The notes below the pieces were generated by a model. It ran no database searches, was not told where the DNA came from, and saw nothing but the letters and a program-made list of their open reading frames with translations. Made by a program: the position numbers and the translations under genes. Below are positions 1 to 6,547 of a stretch of 12,191 nt of DNA, piece after piece. Positions within the stretch are counted from its first letter, which is position 1; every line of letters begins with the position of its first letter. This DNA is from DATFES01 sp035457725. Its GTDB lineage: Bacteria > Pseudomonadota > Alphaproteobacteria > CACIAM-22H2. The DNA lies in the NCBI GenBank assembly GCA_035457725.1, contig DATIBC010000106.1, positions 1 to 12,191 on the forward strand. The letters are read 5' to 3'.

Positions 1-783
1 CCTCACCGGCCCGCGCGGTTCGCCACGCCAGGGCCGATAGGTGACCACGAGGCTGTCCCTGTCGAGCAGGCCGCCCTGGAACCGCGGCCAGGGGCACATG
101 TAGGTACAAACCTGTTCGCGTGCCCAGCCGGCCAGCAGATAGGTCGTGGCGGTCAGCAGGCCGACGAAGAAATACACCATGGAGCCAGCCTCGCCCGTGA
201 AGAAGGCGCCAACGACCGTGGGGGCGTCGTTGAAGTACATGACCCACGCGCCGCCGGTTGCGAGCGCGATCAGGAGCCAGGCGGCGTGCTTGGCCGTCTT
301 CTTTGCGAGCTTCGATGGAGTCGACGGCTGTTTGTCGAGGCGGATGCGGGCGGCGCGGTCGCCTTCGATCAGCCGCTCGACCCACATGAAAAGATCGGTC
401 CACACCGTCTGCGGGCACGCGTAACCGCACCAAACGCGGCCCATCACCGTGGTCACGAGGAAAAGCCCGACGGCGCCCAAAATCAGCAGGCCGGTGAGGT
501 AGTAGACCTCCTGCGGCCAGATTTCGATCATGAAGAAGTACGCCCGTCGGCCCGGCATGTCGATCAACACCGCCTGGTCGGGCGCGCCAGGGCCGCGGTC
601 CCAGCGGATCCACGGCACGAGGTAATAGACCGACAGGCAGACCACGAGAATCGCCCACTTGATGCGGCGGAAGTACCCGGCGACCTGCTTTGGATAAACC
701 TTGATGCGCGTCGCGTAGAGCGGCATTGCCGCGCGTTGCGCACGGACCGATACGGCGTCCTCCATGCCCACGGCTTCGCTCAT
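1..783 (-). CDS. ccoG: Cytochrome c oxidase accessory protein CcoG/FixG, N-terminal part (cut by window edge)
   Basis: CcoG is a polyferredoxin-like inner-membrane protein needed for cbb3 oxidase biogenesis, linked in the literature to copper reduction for the CuB site. The 261 codons visible here run open to the window edge. They show a basic N-terminus, a first membrane helix at about residues 42-58, and further helices at about 93-113, 168-184 and 203-219. The cysteine motifs CGYACPQ (C119, C123) and CTYMCPWPRFQ (C226, C230) are characteristic of the family. The C-terminal ferredoxin-type cysteine motifs and periplasmic domain would lie beyond position 1. The ATG at 783 is preceded by GGACGGG. 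An in-frame ATG at 798 would add five residues and cannot be excluded. It is the fifth gene of the operon, about 42 bases after ccoP. ccoH, ccoI and ccoS would be expected next but are out of view. Confidence 0.95.
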   Translation of the reverse strand, partial: MSEAVGMEDAVSVRAQRAAMPLYATRIKVYPKQVAGYFRRIKWAILVVCLSVYYLVPWIRWDRGPGAPDQAVLIDMPGRRAYFFMIEIWPQEVYYLTGLLILGAVGLFLVTTVMGRVWCGYACPQTVWTDLFMWVERLIEGDRAARIRLDKQPSTPSKLAKKTAKHAAWLLIALATGGAWVMYFNDAPTVVGAFFTGEAGSMVYFFVGLLTATTYLLAGWAREQVCTYMCPWPRFQGGLLDRDSLVVTYRPWRGEPRGPVR

Positions 784-825
784 CCGCGACCCGTCCATCG
801 CCTTCGTCGCTCGAGCGCGTCGCGG

Positions 826-1695
826 CTACTTGCCGCCGCCGAGCGAGTGAACGTAAATCGCCAGCATCTTGACGGTCGCATCGTCGAGGCGCTCGGCCCA
901 CGCCGGCATCTGTCCGCCACGCGAGTAGTAGATGCTCTGGATCACCGACGCCCGGTCGCCGCCATAGAGCCAGATCTTGTCGTCGAGCCGCGGCGAACCG
1001 AGTTCCTGGTTGCCTTCGCCCTTCTCGCCATGGCATGCGGCGCAATTCTCGGCGTAAAGGCGCGCCCCGCGCTCGATGGCGGCGCGGTCGTTCGACGCAC
1101 CCGACAGCGACAATACGTATTCCGTCGTGTCGGCGATCTGCGCCGCGTTCAGCAACCCGTCGACTCCGAAGCGCGGCATTTGCGACTGCCGGGAATCGTC
1201 GTTGGCATTCCGGACGCCATAGGCGATCGTCTTGTGAATGTTGTCAATGTCGCCGCCCCACAGCCAATCGTCGTCGACCAGGCTCGGATAGCCGCGCGCG
1301 CCGCCTCCGCCGGCGCCATGACAGCCGGAGCAGTTCTCGGCGAACACCGCGCGGCCGCCGCCGATGGCGAAATTCATCAAGTCCGGCGTGTTGCGCGCAT
1401 CGTCGAACGAGGCGGAGCGAATGCGGTCGAGCAACGGCGCGCGCCGCGTCTGCTCGGCGGCGATCCGCTCGGCGAGTTCGGCGCGTTGCGAATAGCCCAG
1501 CGCGCCGGGTAGGTGGCCCGAGAGCGTCGGCCAAGACGGGTAGAAAACGTAATAGGCGAAGGACCATGCGATGGTGGCGTAGAAGACATAGATCCACCAT
1601 TTGGGAAGCGGAGTGTCGAGTTCCTTTATGCCATCCCATTCGTGACCGGTCATTTCCGTGCCAGTGATTTCGTCTTTCTCGACTTTGGTCGGCAT
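826..1695 (-). CDS. ccoP: cbb3-type cytochrome c oxidase subunit III, diheme CcoP/FixP
   Basis: CcoP is the membrane-anchored diheme cytochrome c that accepts electrons from soluble c-type cytochromes or the bc1 complex and passes them to CcoO and CcoN. The protein is 289 residues, normal for the family. It has a cytoplasmic N-terminus, one membrane helix at about 33-55, and two periplasmic cytochrome c domains. The heme c motifs are CSGCH (C122, C125, H126) and CAACH (C218, C221, H222). The likely axial methionines are M173 (QMPRF) and M263 (QMPAW). The reading frame stays open upstream to 2184, but that extension overlaps ccoQ and part of ccoO, and family proteins begin near the MPTKVEKDE segment. 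I therefore use the ATG at 1695, which has GAGAGG upstream. The gap from ccoQ is 13 bases. Confidence 0.97.
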   Translation of the reverse strand: MPTKVEKDEITGTEMTGHEWDGIKELDTPLPKWWIYVFYATIAWSFAYYVFYPSWPTLSGHLPGALGYSQRAELAERIAAEQTRRAPLLDRIRSASFDDARNTPDLMNFAIGGGRAVFAENCSGCHGAGGGGARGYPSLVDDDWLWGGDIDNIHKTIAYGVRNANDDSRQSQMPRFGVDGLLNAAQIADTTEYVLSLSGASNDRAAIERGARLYAENCAACHGEKGEGNQELGSPRLDDKIWLYGGDRASVIQSIYYSRGGQMPAWAERLDDATVKMLAIYVHSLGGGK

Positions 1696-1708
1696 GAGCG
1701 GCGGCCTC

Positions 1709-1861
1709 TCAGTTGTCGTCGCGGAACGGGATGCGCCCGTGCTCTTCGAGCTTCGACTTCCGGGACGGCCAAAGCGCCCAGACGACGATGCCGACGAACA
1801 GGGCGAAGAACCACACCGTCCACAGCGAACGCAGATACGGATAGAGCGTTTCGAAGTCCAT
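1709..1861 (-). CDS. ccoQ: cbb3-type cytochrome c oxidase subunit IV, CcoQ/FixQ
   Basis: This 50-residue open frame fills the gap between ccoO and ccoP, so it is easily missed by a length cut-off. CcoQ is a small single-helix subunit of cbb3 oxidase, reported to stabilise the complex or its CcoP association. The product begins MDFETLYPYLRSLW, has one membrane helix at about 13-31 rich in W, F and V, and ends in a charged cytoplasmic tail (PSRKSKLEE, then HGRIPFRDDN), as in other alphaproteobacterial CcoQ proteins. The ATG at 1861 follows a good GGAGG ribosome site about 8 bases upstream. It starts 18 bases after the ccoO stop, and its TGA falls 13 bases before the ccoP start, inside the ccoP ribosome-binding region, which suggests coupled translation. 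Confidence 0.93.
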   Translation of the reverse strand: MDFETLYPYLRSLWTVWFFALFVGIVVWALWPSRKSKLEEHGRIPFRDDN

Positions 1862-1879
1862 CGCCGCGCCTCCAGGTCG

Positions 1880-2605
1880 CTATTGGCGAAGCTGTTCGAG
1901 CTTGATGTCGCTGAACTTGACCAGCGTGCCGAGCATTTGCAGATAGGCGACCAGCGCGTCCATTTCGGTGATCCGCGCCGGATCGCCGTCGAAATCGCCG
2001 ATCGCCGCCTTGGGATAGCGTTGGAGCAATCCCGCGGTGTCGGTGTCGGGAGTCGCCTGCGCTTCGAGATCGGCAACGGCGCCTTCGACCATCTCCTCGC
2101 TATACGGAACGCCGACTGCTCGGTTGGCGCGCAAATGGGCAGCGATGTCTCGGTACGACAGCGATTTCCGCGCCAGGAAGGCATACGGCGGCATCACTGA
2201 TTCCGGCACCACCGCGCGCGGATCGACCAGATGCGCGACATGCCAGTCGTTCGAGTATTTGCCGCCGACACGCGCCAGGTCCGGGCCGGTCCGCTTCGAG
2301 CCCCATTGGAATGGATGGTCGTACATGCTTTCGGCGGCAAGGCTGTAGTGACCGTAACGTTCGACCTCGTCGCGGAACGTGCGCACCATCTGGCTATGGC
2401 ACACGTAGCAGCCCTCGCGGATATAGATGTTGCGCCCGGCGAGTTCGAGCGGCGAATACGGGCGCACACCCTCGACCCGCTCGATGGTCGACTCGATGGT
2501 GAATAACGGCACGATCTGCACCAGGCCACCGATCGATACGGTTATCAGCGTCAAAACCGCAAGGAGAATGACGTTCTTTTCAACCGTCGCGTGATTGAAT
2601 GTCAT
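1880..2605 (-). CDS. ccoO: cbb3-type cytochrome c oxidase subunit II, monoheme CcoO/FixO
   Basis: CcoO is the membrane-bound monoheme cytochrome c that relays electrons from CcoP to the heme b/b3-CuB centre of CcoN. The 241-residue product matches the family length. It has an N-terminal membrane helix at about 11-33, followed by a periplasmic domain with the heme c motif CYVCH (C66, C69, H70). Family signatures include GRNIYIREGC, SQMVRTFRDEVERYG, GPDLARVGGKYSN and VMPPYAFL; M138 in the last is the likely axial methionine. The ATG at 2605 has a very strong ribosome site (GAGGAGGGGG) that overlaps the ccoN stop codon, leaving only 10 bases between the genes. This implies translational coupling and near-equal subunit synthesis. 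Confidence 0.98.
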   Translation of the reverse strand: MTFNHATVEKNVILLAVLTLITVSIGGLVQIVPLFTIESTIERVEGVRPYSPLELAGRNIYIREGCYVCHSQMVRTFRDEVERYGHYSLAAESMYDHPFQWGSKRTGPDLARVGGKYSNDWHVAHLVDPRAVVPESVMPPYAFLARKSLSYRDIAAHLRANRAVGVPYSEEMVEGAVADLEAQATPDTDTAGLLQRYPKAAIGDFDGDPARITEMDALVAYLQMLGTLVKFSDIKLEQLRQ

Positions 2606-2615
2606 GGCCCCCTCC

Positions 2616-4091
2616 TCACTCGGCGGCGGCGGGTTGATAGCCGTGACGCCCCCGGCCCATTTCGCGCTCGCCCTGCGCCGTGCGCCAAAGGTTGTAGGCC
2701 ATGATCAGCGCGCCGGTAAGGAACAGCACGCCGCCCAAGGCGCGTATAACGTAGAACGGGTGCATCGCCGCCACCGTCTCGACAAACGAGTACTGCAGGA
2801 ATCCGAGCTCGTCGTACGCGCGCCACATGAGGCCCTGCATGATTCCCGACACCCACATGGCGGTGATGTAAAGGACGATGCCGAGCGTCGAGATCCAGAA
2901 ATGCCAGGAGATCAGTCGCGTCGACCAGACGTCCTTTTGCCTCCACAACACCGGGACAAGGTAGTAGAGCGCGCCGAAGACGATGAAGCCCACCCAGCCC
3001 AGCGCGCCGGAATGGACGTGCCCGATCGTCCAGTCGGTGTAGTGACTGAGCGCGTTGACCGGCTTGATCGACATCACCGGACCTTCGAACGTCGACATGC
3101 CGTAAAAAGCGACCGCGGTGACCGAGAAACGCAAGCCGGGATCGGTGCGCAGTTTGTCCCAGGCGCCGGCGAGCGTCATGAGGCCGTTGATCATGCCACC
3201 CCATGACGGCATCCACAGCATCACCGAGAACGTCATGCCAAGGGTCTGCGCCCAATCGGGCAGCGCGGTGTAATGCAGATGATGCGGGCCAGCCCAGATG
3301 TAGAGAAAGATCAGCGACCAGAAATGGACGATCGACAGCCGATAGGAGTAGATCGGCCGCTCGGCGCGCTTGGGAATGAAATAGTACATCATCCCGAGAA
3401 ATCCGGCGGTGAGGAAGAAGCCGACCGCGTTATGTCCGTACCACCACTGGATCATCGCGTCCTGGACGCCGGAGGAGGCGATGTAGCTCTTGGCGCCGAA
3501 GAAGGACACCGGCATCGCCAAATTGTTGCCGATGTGCAGCATGGCGATGGTGATGATGAAGGCGAGGTAGAACCAATTGGCGACATAGATGTGCGGCTCC
3601 TCGCGCTTCATGATCGTGCCGACGAAGACCACCAGATATGCGACCCAGACGATCGTGAGCCACAAATCGACATACCATTCCGGCTCGGCGTATTCCTTGC
3701 TCTGGGTGATGCCAAGCAGGTACCCGGTCGCGGCGAGGACGATGAAAAGTTGATAGCCCCAGAAAATGAACCACGCCGGAATCGGCCCACCGAACAACGA
3801 GGCGCGGCAGGTGCGCTGCACGACGTGGAACGACGTGCCGAGCAGCGCGTTGCCGCCGAAGGCGAAGATCGCCGCCGAGGTGTGCAGCGGCCGTAAGCGC
3901 CCGAACGTCGTCCATTCAAGGTCCAGGTTGAGCACGGGAAAGGCGAGCTGGAAGGCGATGAACGTCCCGGCGGCAAACGCAGCGATGCCCCAGAACACGG
4001 TGGCGATAACGAAGGCGCGCACGACGTCGTCGACATATTCGGGCGCGCGGCGGGGCGAAATCGGGGACGTCATCGTGGAGGTGGCGCTCAT
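2616..4091 (-). CDS. ccoN: cbb3-type cytochrome c oxidase catalytic subunit I, CcoN/FixN
   Basis: CcoN is the heme-copper subunit that reduces O2 to water and pumps protons. The 491-residue product has about twelve membrane helices. Visible cofactor residues, mapped on the family pattern, are H70 (low-spin heme b, in RPLHTSAAIFAFGGN), H220 (CuB, in WWYGHNAVGF), H270 and H271 (CuB, in WAGPHHLHY), H358 and H360 (heme b3 and heme b, in TIGHVHSG), and Y264. Y264 is six residues before the HH pair, the place of the cbb3-specific Tyr that cross-links to a CuB histidine. The frame is open upstream to 4457, but that part is not family-like and would span the FNR box and promoter. The ATG at 4091 follows GGGGAG at a good distance. 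It is the first gene of the ccoNOQP-G operon, with a perfect FNR box about 100 bases upstream. Confidence 0.98.
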   Translation of the reverse strand: MSATSTMTSPISPRRAPEYVDDVVRAFVIATVFWGIAAFAAGTFIAFQLAFPVLNLDLEWTTFGRLRPLHTSAAIFAFGGNALLGTSFHVVQRTCRASLFGGPIPAWFIFWGYQLFIVLAATGYLLGITQSKEYAEPEWYVDLWLTIVWVAYLVVFVGTIMKREEPHIYVANWFYLAFIITIAMLHIGNNLAMPVSFFGAKSYIASSGVQDAMIQWWYGHNAVGFFLTAGFLGMMYYFIPKRAERPIYSYRLSIVHFWSLIFLYIWAGPHHLHYTALPDWAQTLGMTFSVMLWMPSWGGMINGLMTLAGAWDKLRTDPGLRFSVTAVAFYGMSTFEGPVMSIKPVNALSHYTDWTIGHVHSGALGWVGFIVFGALYYLVPVLWRQKDVWSTRLISWHFWISTLGIVLYITAMWVSGIMQGLMWRAYDELGFLQYSFVETVAAMHPFYVIRALGGVLFLTGALIMAYNLWRTAQGEREMGRGRHGYQPAAAE

Positions 4092-4190
4092 GCGAACTCC
4101 CCATGCAGATAGGGCCGGACAAGAATCCGGCCGATCGCCCGCTCGTTCCAGCAAGCGCGTTGAAATTCCGTGCTTTTGTGCGTTGCGACA

Positions 4191-4204
4191 TTGATTTGGA
4201 TCAA
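4191..4204. promoter_or_regulatory. FNR/FixK-type operator (perfect TTGAT-N4-ATCAA) upstream of ccoN
   Basis: TTGATTTGGATCAA is a perfect inverted repeat matching the FNR/FixK consensus. It lies in the 249-base spacer between the divergent ccoN and DUF2189 genes. Class II FNR sites are centred near -41.5. Toward ccoN this predicts a start of transcription near 4156, about 65 bases before the ATG, with a weak GAATTT at the -10 position. Toward the plus-strand gene it predicts a start near 4239 with TTTAAT at -10. Low-oxygen activation of ccoNOQP by FNR/FixK is established in alphaproteobacteria; use of this particular box is inferred. Confidence 0.92.
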
Positions 4205-4226
4205 CGTCGGCGCGCCGTGTCGCGGC

Positions 4227-4232
4227 TTTAAT
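4227..4232 (+). promoter_or_regulatory. Predicted -10 element of an FNR class II promoter for the DUF2189 gene
   Basis: TTTAAT differs from TATAAT at one base. It sits exactly where a -10 hexamer (-12 to -7) should be if the FNR box centred at 4197.5 acts from -41.5 on the plus strand. The predicted transcription start is about 4239, giving a leader of about 100 bases before the ATG at 4341. No good -35 is needed or seen, as usual for activator-dependent promoters. A second -10-like hexamer, GATAAT at 4249-4254, is an alternative with a poor -35. Confidence 0.5.
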
Positions 4233-4340
4233 TTCGCGCCAAACGAGCGATAATCGGCCGCCGCTGGCCGGGTTCCGCTCACGCGGGTCGACGGGCGCCG
4301 AACTCTGCGCAATGATGCGGCGGGATTCCGGGAGTGTGAC

Positions 4341-5114
4341 ATGAGCGACGCCATCCCCGTCTTCTCGAGTGCCAGCCCGCGCGTCCGCCGAATTCCCGTC
4401 GACCGCGCATGGACCTGGCTTGCGGCCGGATGGAACGACATTCTCAACGCGCCGCAAGTGAGCCTAGCATACGGGGCGCTGCTGGTTGCAATAAGCGTGG
4501 CGCTAACGCTCGGGCTGTGGCTGCTCGGATGGATCTATCTTTTGCTGCCGCTGGCGGCTGGCTTCATGTTCATGGCGCCCGTTCTTGCCATCGGCCTCTA
4601 CGAAACCAGTCGGCGTCTTGCTGCAGGCGAGCCCGTATCGCTCGGCGCCGCGATCGCCGGCGGACGGGCGAATCGCACCCAGATCGCCTTGATGGGGCTG
4701 ATCTTGATGCTCTTCAACCTTGCTTGGGTGCGTATCGCTACATTGCTCTTCGCGTTGTTCTTCAATGACATCAATCCAGGGCTCGAACGCTTGCTGCAGT
4801 GGACGCTGTTCTCCGCGGCAGGCCTGCCGTTTCTGCTTGCCGGTACCGCGATCGGGGCCGTGCTCGCGGTCGTCGTCTTTGCCATCAGCGCGGTGTCGCT
4901 ACCTTTGCTGCTCGATCGCGACGAAAACGTCTTTACCGCCATCGCCACCAGCGTGACGGCCGTGCAACTCAACTGGCAGGCCATGGCGCTGTGGGCGGCG
5001 CTGATCGTCGTTTTCACCGGCTTGGGAATCGTCACCTTTTTTCTTGGACTGGCGATCGCCTTGCCGCTGATCGGCCACGCGACCTGGCACGCTTACAAGG
5101 ATTTGGTCGAATGA
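4341..5114 (+). CDS. DUF2189 (COG5473) integral membrane protein
   Basis: This 257-residue hydrophobic protein matches the DUF2189 family of predicted integral membrane proteins, which has no established biochemical role. A short soluble N-terminus with the segment RRIPVDRAWTWLAAGWNDI precedes about six membrane helices at roughly 41-60, 64-86, 113-138, 155-172, 173-188 and 214-242. The family-like segment VSLPLLLDRDENVFTAIATS (about 185-204) is followed by the last helix region and a C-terminal HATWHAYKDLVE. The ATG at 4341 has GGGAG about 7 bases upstream. The gene is divergent from ccoN and probably shares its FNR box, so it may be induced at low oxygen with the oxidase. It converges with the TauE/SafE gene, leaving only 7 bases between stop codons and no visible terminator. 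Family assignment is by recognition of these segments; function is unknown. Confidence 0.85.
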   Translation: MSDAIPVFSSASPRVRRIPVDRAWTWLAAGWNDILNAPQVSLAYGALLVAISVALTLGLWLLGWIYLLLPLAAGFMFMAPVLAIGLYETSRRLAAGEPVSLGAAIAGGRANRTQIALMGLILMLFNLAWVRIATLLFALFFNDINPGLERLLQWTLFSAAGLPFLLAGTAIGAVLAVVVFAISAVSLPLLLDRDENVFTAIATSVTAVQLNWQAMALWAALIVVFTGLGIVTFFLGLAIALPLIGHATWHAYKDLVE

Positions 5115-5121
5115 CCCGCGC

Positions 5122-5889
5122 TCACGCCAAGGTGCGGTAGGCGAACCACAGGAGCGTCACGGCGTTGACCAGCAGCAGCGGACGGGCCACGCGGCGGGCC
5201 GTCCCGAGCCAGCGTTGACCGAAAAAGGCGCCGAGATATCCGACCCCGATGAGGCTGGGAGCCGTACCGATCGTGAACGCCGCCATCGCCGCGGCGCCGG
5301 GCAGCGCCCCGCCGCTACCGGCGGCGGCCGCCAGTCCAGCGTAAAGCAGGCCGCACGGCAGAAACCCGAGGGCGACGCCAAGCACATATCGGGCCCGGCC
5401 GCGGGAATCGGCGATAAGTGGCGCTGACAAGCGCCCAAGCCGGAGTGCGAATGCGTTTCCCCGCAGCGGCGCGACGGTGCGCGCGAAGCGGCCCGCTCCG
5501 CCAAACGCCTGTATTGCCAGGAACAACGCAGCACATACAAGCAGGGCGGCGAACAGCCATTGGACACCGGCTGTATCCACGAGCAGCCCGGTCAGTCCGC
5601 CAGCGACGGCACCCAGCGCGGTGTATGTGGTCATTCGTCCAAGGTGGTAGGGGATCAGCGCCGCGCCCGCCATACGCCCGAAAATGCGCTCGGCACGCCC
5701 CGGAGCATCCGACAGGTCGGCCGTGACCTGGCCCAGTACAAAGGGGCCGCACATTCCGGCGCAATGAGCGAAACCGCCGACGAGGCCGGCGACCAGCATT
5801 GCCGCGATAAGTCCCAAAACGTCGCCGGCGGCGGTCCAGCCCGTTATGGCGACGAAGTCAAGGCCGCCATGCGCGCCGTGACCGCTCAC
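5122..5889 (-). CDS. TauE/SafE-like (COG2836) membrane protein with HCxGMCGP motif, possible metal handling for cbb3
   Basis: The 255-residue polytopic protein resembles COG2836, annotated as sulfite exporter TauE/SafE and often found beside cbb3 oxidase and copper genes. Key motifs are HCAGMCGPFV (H42, C43, C47), the YHLGRMTTYTALGAVAGGL segment (81-99) and GFLPCGLLY (C179), each in or beside a membrane helix. The conserved His and Cys residues suggest soft-metal binding; sulfite export is only an inherited label. The frame is open upstream to an ATG at 6012, but that start would overlap the preceding gene by about 98 bases and add a non-membrane, Arg/Ser-rich stretch. The GTG at 5889 has GGGGGA upstream and lies 25 bases after the previous stop, so I choose it. 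It is the second gene of a two-gene minus-strand unit with the GNAT-like gene. Confidence 0.85.
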   Translation of the reverse strand: MSGHGAHGGLDFVAITGWTAAGDVLGLIAAMLVAGLVGGFAHCAGMCGPFVLGQVTADLSDAPGRAERIFGRMAGAALIPYHLGRMTTYTALGAVAGGLTGLLVDTAGVQWLFAALLVCAALFLAIQAFGGAGRFARTVAPLRGNAFALRLGRLSAPLIADSRGRARYVLGVALGFLPCGLLYAGLAAAAGSGGALPGAAAMAAFTIGTAPSLIGVGYLGAFFGQRWLGTARRVARPLLLVNAVTLLWFAYRTLA

Positions 5890-5914
5890 GGGCGTCCCCC
5901 GCGTGATGCCGCCG

Positions 5915-6388
5915 CTAGGCGATCGTCGCCAAGAGATGGCGCGCCGAAGTTTCCTCGCCGTGCCGCCGCAGGATACGGAAGAGCTGGCGCGCGCCGGCGC
6001 TTGCATCGCCAAGGTCTTGCGGTAAATGCGTTTTCATCACACGGCAGCCATGACGTCGCCCTTCGACTTCCAGCGCACGGACGAGTTCGTCGGCGACGTG
6101 GGCGCTGTCGATCAGATCGAGCGCCACGAAATGCTCGATGCTGAGGCTGGCCGAGTGCTCGAGGTCGGGCTCGATCCGGTAAATGCATAGCCCTTGCAAA
6201 TACCCCCGCGGGTTGGCGGCGGCAACGATGCCGATCCGCGGCACCTCGAAGGGCGCGGCAATGGTCGCCGCAGAGGCGAAGCGGCGCCACGCCTCAAGGT
6301 CGATTAGCGGCACCGCCAGCCGCGCCAGGGGATAAGCTTGGTCGATCCGGCTGGGGTCCAGCATTTCAATGGTCAGACCTCGTGACAT
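5915..6388 (-). CDS. Small GNAT-fold-like protein, function unknown
   Basis: This 157-residue soluble protein has no diagnostic catalytic motif that I recognise. Its layout resembles a GNAT acyltransferase: a strand-turn-strand (GYLQGLCIYRIEP, then ASLSIEHFVALDL) followed by a helix of the AADELVRALEVEGRRHG type and a strand CRVMKTHL. The usual acetyl-CoA loop Q/R-x2-G-x-G/A is not evident, so it may be degenerate or only fold-related. Two starts are possible. The ATG at 6451 adds 21 residues but lies upstream of where transcription would start if the FNR box at 6469-6482 drives this gene. The ATG at 6388 has GGGTGG upstream and gives the compact MSRGLTIEMLDPSRID start, so I prefer it. The gene precedes the TauE/SafE-like gene by 25 bases and is divergent from the FNR regulator. 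Coding is well supported by codon bias; the assignment is tentative. Confidence 0.7.
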   Translation of the reverse strand: MSRGLTIEMLDPSRIDQAYPLARLAVPLIDLEAWRRFASAATIAAPFEVPRIGIVAAANPRGYLQGLCIYRIEPDLEHSASLSIEHFVALDLIDSAHVADELVRALEVEGRRHGCRVMKTHLPQDLGDASAGARQLFRILRRHGEETSARHLLATIA

Positions 6389-6468
6389 CAAGCGGCCACC
6401 CGTCCAGATCGTGAGATTCCCCAAAGCCGTGCGCGCTTTAAAATGCAGCATTCCGCCTAAGTTCGTCA

Positions 6469-6482
6469 GTGATCCAAATCAA
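6469..6482. promoter_or_regulatory. Near-perfect FNR/FixK-type operator between the GNAT-like gene and the FNR regulator
   Basis: GTGATCCAAATCAA matches TTGAT-N4-ATCAA at 9 of 10 specified bases (first base G for T). It is the only strong match apart from 4191-4204 that lies in a spacer. If it acts from -41.5 toward the minus strand, transcription would start near 6434, with CATTTT near the -10 position and a leader of about 46 bases before the ATG at 6388. Toward the regulator at 6548 the class II -10 position is G+C rich, but CAAAAT at 6513-6518 could be a -10 with the box overlapping the -35 region. It may thus activate one side and autoregulate the other. Direction is inferred. Confidence 0.75.
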
Positions 6483-6547
6483 TTAGCATTTGCGGTCCTG
6501 ATCGCCGCGCGGCAAAATGGCCCTCACTTTCCGTTCAGGATCTGTTC

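Noticed and set aside
286..1512. A 408-residue plus-strand open frame opposite ccoG and ccoP
   Set aside because: It is rich in Arg, His and Ala, has no recognisable domain, and lies antisense to two clearly identified genes. It is a G+C-rich shadow frame.
826..2184. A 452-residue minus-strand open frame that would make CcoP much longer
   Set aside because: The first 163 residues are low-complexity Arg/Ser/Pro, overlap ccoQ and ccoO in another frame, and are absent from the family. The CcoP start is at 1695.
3064..3077. TTGAT-CGAC-ATCAC, a 9/10 match to the FNR box
   Set aside because: It lies deep inside ccoN, in the conserved GPVMSIKPVNAL coding segment, far from any start. The match is explained by the amino-acid sequence.
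4092..4457. N-terminal extension of ccoN to an ATG at 4457
   Set aside because: It crosses the FNR box, the predicted promoter and the start of the divergent gene, and has no family-like sequence. The ATG at 4091 has a good ribosome site.
5115..5121. A terminator between the convergent DUF2189 and TauE/SafE-like genes (also checked at 7286-7317 and 10905-10921)
   Set aside because: The spacers are 7, 32 and 17 bases. None contains a clear G+C-rich hairpin followed by a T run on either strand.
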